A stretch of 20,318 nucleotides of DNA from a virus. The notes under the pieces are model-generated. The model was not told the DNA's origin. It ran no database searches and worked only from the letters and a program-made list of their open reading frames with translations. The stretch's first letter is position 1. Every line of letters begins with the position of its first letter. Both the position numbers and the translations under genes were made by a program. The stretch is from the IMG/VR virus record IMGVR_UViG_3300044631_001742, positions 1 to 20,318 of that record. One strand, 5' to 3'. This document shows positions 19,175-20,318 of this stretch, in pieces.

Positions 19175-20283
19175 AAATTGGAGTAATCGGAGCAGGAAGA
19201 CTTGGCATTTGCTTTGCTCTTCTTTGCGAACAAGCAGGATATGAAGTGGTCGTCTCTGATATTAGAGATGGTTATGTTGAAGCACTGCAAAATAAACAGA
19301 TTGAAACTAATGAACCTGAAGTTCTTGATCTGTTAAAAAAATCTACCAATCTTACTGCTACTACTAGTAATAGTGAGGTCATTAAACAGTGTGACATCAT
19401 TTATACTCTGGTAGCAACTCCATCTCTTCCAACGGGAGATTATGATGTAACTGCTGTTTGGCAAGTGGTTAACGATATTAAGCAACAATCAAATGTGAAT
19501 GGTAAATCATTTGTTGTTGGGTGTACTACTAATCCCGGAGATTGTGAAGAGTTTCAAAAAGAATTGGAACCATATGGTGTAGATGTTTTCTATAATCCAG
19601 AATTTATCGCCCAAGGATCAATCGTTCGTGATTTGAGACGTGCTGATATGGTTCTTATTGGTGGAAAGAGAAATGAAGTTTATGATGAACTCTGTGAACT
19701 TTATAATAAAATTCAAGAGACTCAACCAAGAATCAATATAATGTCAACAACTGCAGCAGAACTTGTAAAACTTGCTGTCAATTGTTTTCTAACAACCAAA
19801 ATTAGTTATGCAAATATGGTTGGTGAGGTCATGACTCTTGCTGGACTTGAAGATGAAATCTCAACAGTTTTGACAGCTATTGGTGATGATAGTCGTGTTG
19901 GTAGAAAATATCTAAACTATGGTTATGGATTTGGTGGTCCTTGTCTACCAAGAGATAATCGTTCTTTTGCAGCATACGCAAAAAAATTAGGACTAGAATA
20001 TAATCTTGGCGCAACAACAGATAATTTTAATGATGAACATGCTAGATTTTTGTTAGAATATTTTGTAAAGAAAAACGATAAAAATTTACCATTCTGTTTT
20101 CATTATGCTTCTTATAAAGAAGGAACAGATATTATCACAGAGAGTCAGCAATATCGTTTATGTTTAGATCTTCTTGATAATGGATATAAAGTTTATGTTG
20201 TTGAAGATTATGTAAAATCTCAATGTGATGATAGAATTATTTTTGGTATTCCAAATGAAGAGGTGTTCTGGGTTGAGCTATGA
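19171..20283 (+). CDS. UDP-glucose/GDP-mannose dehydrogenase family, short form
   Basis: A 370-aa protein. G-A-G-R-L-G (7-12) binds NAD, V-A-T-P (81-84) and Y-N-P-E-F (141-145) follow the family, Lys200 and Asn204 lie in the central helix, and catalytic Cys258 is in G-F-G-G-P-C-L-P-R-D. It oxidises a nucleotide-sugar C6 alcohol to the uronic acid with two NAD+. Family members usually have about 430 residues; here the C-terminal UDP-binding domain (from about 295) is shortened, although S-Y-K-E-G-T-D and E-S are kept. With the GalE-like enzyme it could yield a hexuronate donor. Confidence 0.8.
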   Translation: MKIGVIGAGRLGICFALLCEQAGYEVVVSDIRDGYVEALQNKQIETNEPEVLDLLKKSTNLTATTSNSEVIKQCDIIYTLVATPSLPTGDYDVTAVWQVVNDIKQQSNVNGKSFVVGCTTNPGDCEEFQKELEPYGVDVFYNPEFIAQGSIVRDLRRADMVLIGGKRNEVYDELCELYNKIQETQPRINIMSTTAAELVKLAVNCFLTTKISYANMVGEVMTLAGLEDEISTVLTAIGDDSRVGRKYLNYGYGFGGPCLPRDNRSFAAYAKKLGLEYNLGATTDNFNDEHARFLLEYFVKKNDKNLPFCFHYASYKEGTDIITESQQYRLCLDLLDNGYKVYVVEDYVKSQCDDRIIFGIPNEEVFWVEL

Positions 20284-20318
20284 ATCAATTATTGGATAAA
20301 AATAAATCTACATTCAAA
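20280..20318 (+). CDS. start of next operon gene (cut by window edge)
   Basis: ATG at 20280 overlaps the previous TGA in the ATGA manner seen throughout the operon, and 13 codons are open to the right edge. It is too short for a family call; it shows that the operon continues. Confidence 0.55.
   Translation, partial: MNQLLDKNKSTFK

Overview
The window looks like accessory DNA of a T4-like cyanophage (a myovirus of marine Synechococcus or Prochlorococcus). The reasons are AT-rich, fully + strand, tightly overlapping genes; a cluster of nine recognisable tRNAs plus one tRNA-like relic; a phage tail-type lysozyme; many very small conserved-looking proteins; near-consensus sigma70 promoters (TTGACA/TATAAT class); and ATAAATA motifs like T4-type late promoters. 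No structural or replication hallmark gene lies in the window, so the host range is inferred.

Layout. (1) 1-1710: end of a GIY-YIG-like protein, a 57-aa acidic protein, a strong promoter next to a terminator, an exported lysozyme, and a membrane-anchored protein of unknown role. (2) 1711-5009: tRNA array (Arg-TCT, tRNA-like relic, Leu-TAG, Gly-TCC, Asn-GTT, Val-TAC, Ser-TGA, Pro-TGG, Ile-TAT, Met/Ile2-CAT). Interspersed are a Dps-type ferritin with an intact ferroxidase set, a small cysteine-rich protein, a run of six overlapping microprotein genes (four of them membrane proteins), and an orphan Phd/YefM-type antitoxin. Several promoters here sit inside perfect inverted repeats. (3) 5010-5960: three small unknown genes, a noncoding stretch with three copies of a hairpin module, and a terminator whose loop and tail carry the promoter for the next block. 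(4) 5989-20318 and beyond: one unbroken operon of 18 genes (the last cut by the window edge) in which each gene overlaps the next by 4-14 bases.

The last block is the main discovery candidate. It encodes nucleotide-sugar enzymes (a plant-type GDP-mannose 3,5-epimerase, two other extended SDRs including a UDP-glucose 4-epimerase-like protein, and a UDP-glucose/GDP-mannose dehydrogenase). It also encodes a set of soluble glycosyltransferases (four GT11/fucosyltransferase-like, GT17, GT47 exostosin-like, GT2, a second GT-A enzyme, a DUF5672 protein and a DUF3431-like protein), two methyltransferases (Methyltransf_24-like and FkbM-like), and an NH3-dependent NAD+ synthetase. No flippase, polymerase, ligase or membrane-anchored transferase is present. 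The cluster could therefore build a short, methylated, possibly fucose/galactose-containing glycan in the cytoplasm, most plausibly on virion proteins, or else feed or modify the host surface polysaccharide. Functions are from motif recognition by eye; substrates and acceptor are inference.
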